Assembly (NCBI GenBank): GCA_017551425.1
Contig: JAFZLQ010000039.1
Span: forward strand, 1 to 32,237
DNA: 32,237 nucleotides
Direction: 5' to 3'
DNA from: Bacteroidales bacterium
GTDB lineage: Bacteria > Bacteroidota > Bacteroidia > Bacteroidales > UBA932
Numbering within the stretch: the first letter of the stretch is position 1; the number at the start of each line of letters is the position of its first letter. The notes beneath the pieces are model-generated. The model did not search any database, was not told the origin of the DNA, and saw only the letters and a list, made by a program, of their open reading frames with translations. The position numbers were made by a program, and so were the translations under genes. Shown here one piece after another: positions 30,992-32,237 of the stretch.

Positions 30992-31040
30992 GCCCGCAGG
31001 GCCGGGAGGTCGGGGGCATGCTCCCGTCGCCCATTGGGGC
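30992..31040. repeat. Cluster of three small hairpins
   Basis: GCCC-gca-GGGC (30992-31002), CGGGAG with CTCCCG (31003-31008 and 31021-31026) and GCCC-attg-GGGC (31029-31040) follow one another with almost no spacing. It may be a structured element or another small repeat; protein coding is unlikely. Confidence 0.5.
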
Positions 31041-31121
31041 AGGGGTTACAGGGGCAATACGAATAATCATCTGCCGTGCGCCCGCTTCTCAGCGGAATCT
31101 TGAAATAATAATTACAGGGTG

Positions 31122-32237
31122 CTACGAATAAAGCCAGGCGCTTGCGAGACGGTTCACCTCATCTATATCCAGGATAGGCAGGTCTATGTCCTCAACGCCT
31201 TCAAACTCAAGAAAGAAACCCATATAGGATGGTACTGTGAGAATGGCACCGTCGCGTCCCACGTTGTAGTCGCCGAATTTAAGGGCTTGGGTGATGTGGT
31301 ATTTCTCGGGATGGGCAAGCACAGTTTTCACGCTCTTGGCCTTGTTTGACGTAGACTTGACTTCGCAAGGAACACACTCGCCTTTCTGGCGGATCAGGAA
31401 ATCCAGCTCCAGGCCGCCATCTTTATGGTAGTAGTACAAATTCTGACCTTTCTTGTGAAGGAAATCGGCCATAATACCCTCGAAGATAGCTCCTTTGTAG
31501 CCGTAGAGATTCCCTTGGAGAACATCGGCACGGGTGCCTGGATCGAACATTGCCATGAGGATGCCGATATCTGTAGGATATACTTTGAAAACTCCTGGCT
31601 TGGCGTTGCCGTCCAGCGGAAGTTCGGGGATGTCTGTGTAATAACAGCGGTGGATGATTCCTGCGTCTTCCAACCAGTGTAGACTTCCGGCATACTGGGA
31701 TGCACGTGCGCCTTTTTTGATGGTGGAATACTGGAACTTTTTATTCTCTTTGGCCAGTTGGGCAGGGATGGACTCAAAGCACTCACGGATGTGTGGCTTG
31801 TCGGCATCGTCGGCATACTTGACCATATCGTCCTCATACTCATCGATGATGGATTTGTAGACTGTAGCCACCTCTCCCATGTGGTTGGTCTCAATGTATT
31901 TGTTTATGGCTGCAGGCAATCCGCCGACAACGATGTAGCGATATAAGAGCTGCTGGAAGGCATAGTGTACACCTTCAGGGACAGGTATCTCACGCTGGAA
32001 GCACTTGCGGACGGCGTCGATGGATTCCTGCCGGATGCCATTCGCCCATAGAAACTCTTCAAAATCCAGCGGGCACATGGAGATGATTGTCTCATAGCCC
32101 ACGGGAACTGAGTTCTTCCCCAGCTTCTTGTATTTCTTCTTTTTCTGTTTGTCTCCGTAACCTTTCACGCCAAGAAGGGAGCCGGTAGCAATAATGTCAT
32201 AGCGTCCATCGAGTTTGAAGGACTTGAGAGAAGTGCG
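31122..32237 (-). CDS. AAA_14/DUF4143 ATPase (5' end beyond the window)
   Basis: The C-terminal ~370 residues of an AAA+ protein of the AAA_14-DUF4143 type. The frame is open to the window edge: it begins RTSLKSFKLDGRYDIIATGS, where IIATGSLLG is the sensor-1/strand segment of AAA_14. The DUF4143 domain shows YRYIVVGGLPAAINKYIE and a PD-(D/E)xK nuclease-like end (FEGIMADFLHKK...LELDFLIRQKGECVPCEVKST). The Walker A motif lies outside. Function of this large family is unsettled; members are often mobile and multicopy. The gene seems more AT-rich and Lys-rich than its neighbours, which suggests transfer. A GTG at 32168 is not a likely start. Confidence 0.88.
   Translation of the reverse strand, partial: RTSLKSFKLDGRYDIIATGSLLGVKGYGDKQKKKKYKKLGKNSVPVGYETIISMCPLDFEEFLWANGIRQESIDAVRKCFQREIPVPEGVHYAFQQLLYRYIVVGGLPAAINKYIETNHMGEVATVYKSIIDEYEDDMVKYADDADKPHIRECFESIPAQLAKENKKFQYSTIKKGARASQYAGSLHWLEDAGIIHRCYYTDIPELPLDGNAKPGVFKVYPTDIGILMAMFDPGTRADVLQGNLYGYKGAIFEGIMADFLHKKGQNLYYYHKDGGLELDFLIRQKGECVPCEVKSTSNKAKSVKTVLAHPEKYHITQALKFGDYNVGRDGAILTVPSYMGFFLEFEGVEDIDLPILDIDEVNRLASAWLYS

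Larger units (their letters stand above)
30706..31121. other. 416-bp intergenic region, repeat-rich, no supported gene
   Basis: Only short open frames occur here (about 63-69 codons), and their peptides follow the DNA repeats (for example a recurring Gly-Ala-Gly-Pro every 11 residues), so I do not call genes. The region contains a 33-base periodic array (30754-30830), a full palindromic repeat (30820-30918) and a cluster of hairpins (30992-31040). A 5-bp hairpin CCGCT-TCTC-AGCGG (31082-31095) lies near the 3' end of the ATPase gene. Confidence 0.7.

Noticed and set aside
30940..31131. 63-codon frame starting at a GTG
   Set aside because: It crosses three hairpins, overlaps the 3' end of the ATPase gene and has no promoter or similarity that I can name.

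Overview
The window is a stretch of Bacteroidota (very probably Bacteroidales) chromosome. The evidence is the Bacteroidota-type -7 promoter element (TAnnTTTG) in front of many genes, the near absence of Shine-Dalgarno sequences, Bacteroidota-restricted families (Porin_10-like outer-membrane protein, DoxX/thioredoxin-like fusion, FISUMP-type lipoprotein, an ExbB-small membrane protein-ExbD-ExbD cluster), and many lipoproteins with classic lipoboxes. The DNA looks GC-rich for the group, like some gut lineages of Rikenellaceae or related uncultured families. Genus cannot be fixed from the sequence alone. I support 32 protein genes (two cut by the window edges) and no tRNA, rRNA or CRISPR array.

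Layout. 1-1028: 3' end of a short-chain dehydrogenase and a DUF6512-like membrane protein. 1047-3043 (minus): a DivIC/FtsB-like division protein, thymidylate kinase and a DoxX-like membrane protein. 3089-9834 (plus): five genes with 1-4 base start/stop overlaps, namely sugar nucleotidyltransferase, CPBP intramembrane protease, large putative porin, lytic transglycosylase lipoprotein and LolC/E-like permease; this looks like one cell-envelope operon. 9868-12358 (minus): exported TPR-like protein, RNA m5C methyltransferase, SRPBCC protein. 12399-17205 (plus): NUDIX hydrolase, queA, dprA, a TatD nuclease and ansA. 17289-19606: a TonB-energising module (exbB, small membrane protein, two exbD) closed by a clear terminator. 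19678-22588: asnS, a 138-bp inverted-repeat element, udk and a TonB-like protein. 22575-27380 (minus): unknown lipoprotein, acyl-CoA ligase, dCMP deaminase-like protein and S41 protease as an overlapping operon. 27405-30705: a GH2 glycosidase lipoprotein divergent from a FISUMP-like lipoprotein. 30706-31121 is non-coding and repeat-rich. 31122 to the end: a truncated AAA_14/DUF4143 ATPase that looks more AT-rich than its neighbours.

Most of the window is housekeeping. The most unusual signals are non-coding: (1) a 30-bp perfect inverted repeat enclosing three smaller hairpins between asnS and udk; (2) a dispersed ~100-bp palindromic element built on GGCGCAGGTCC, with full copies after queA and after the FISUMP lipoprotein, a half-site after the permease gene, and a 33-bp periodic array beside the second full copy; (3) a perfectly palindromic back-to-back promoter pair and a face-to-face promoter pair; (4) several -7 elements lying 5-7 bases from the start codon, which predicts leaderless mRNAs.
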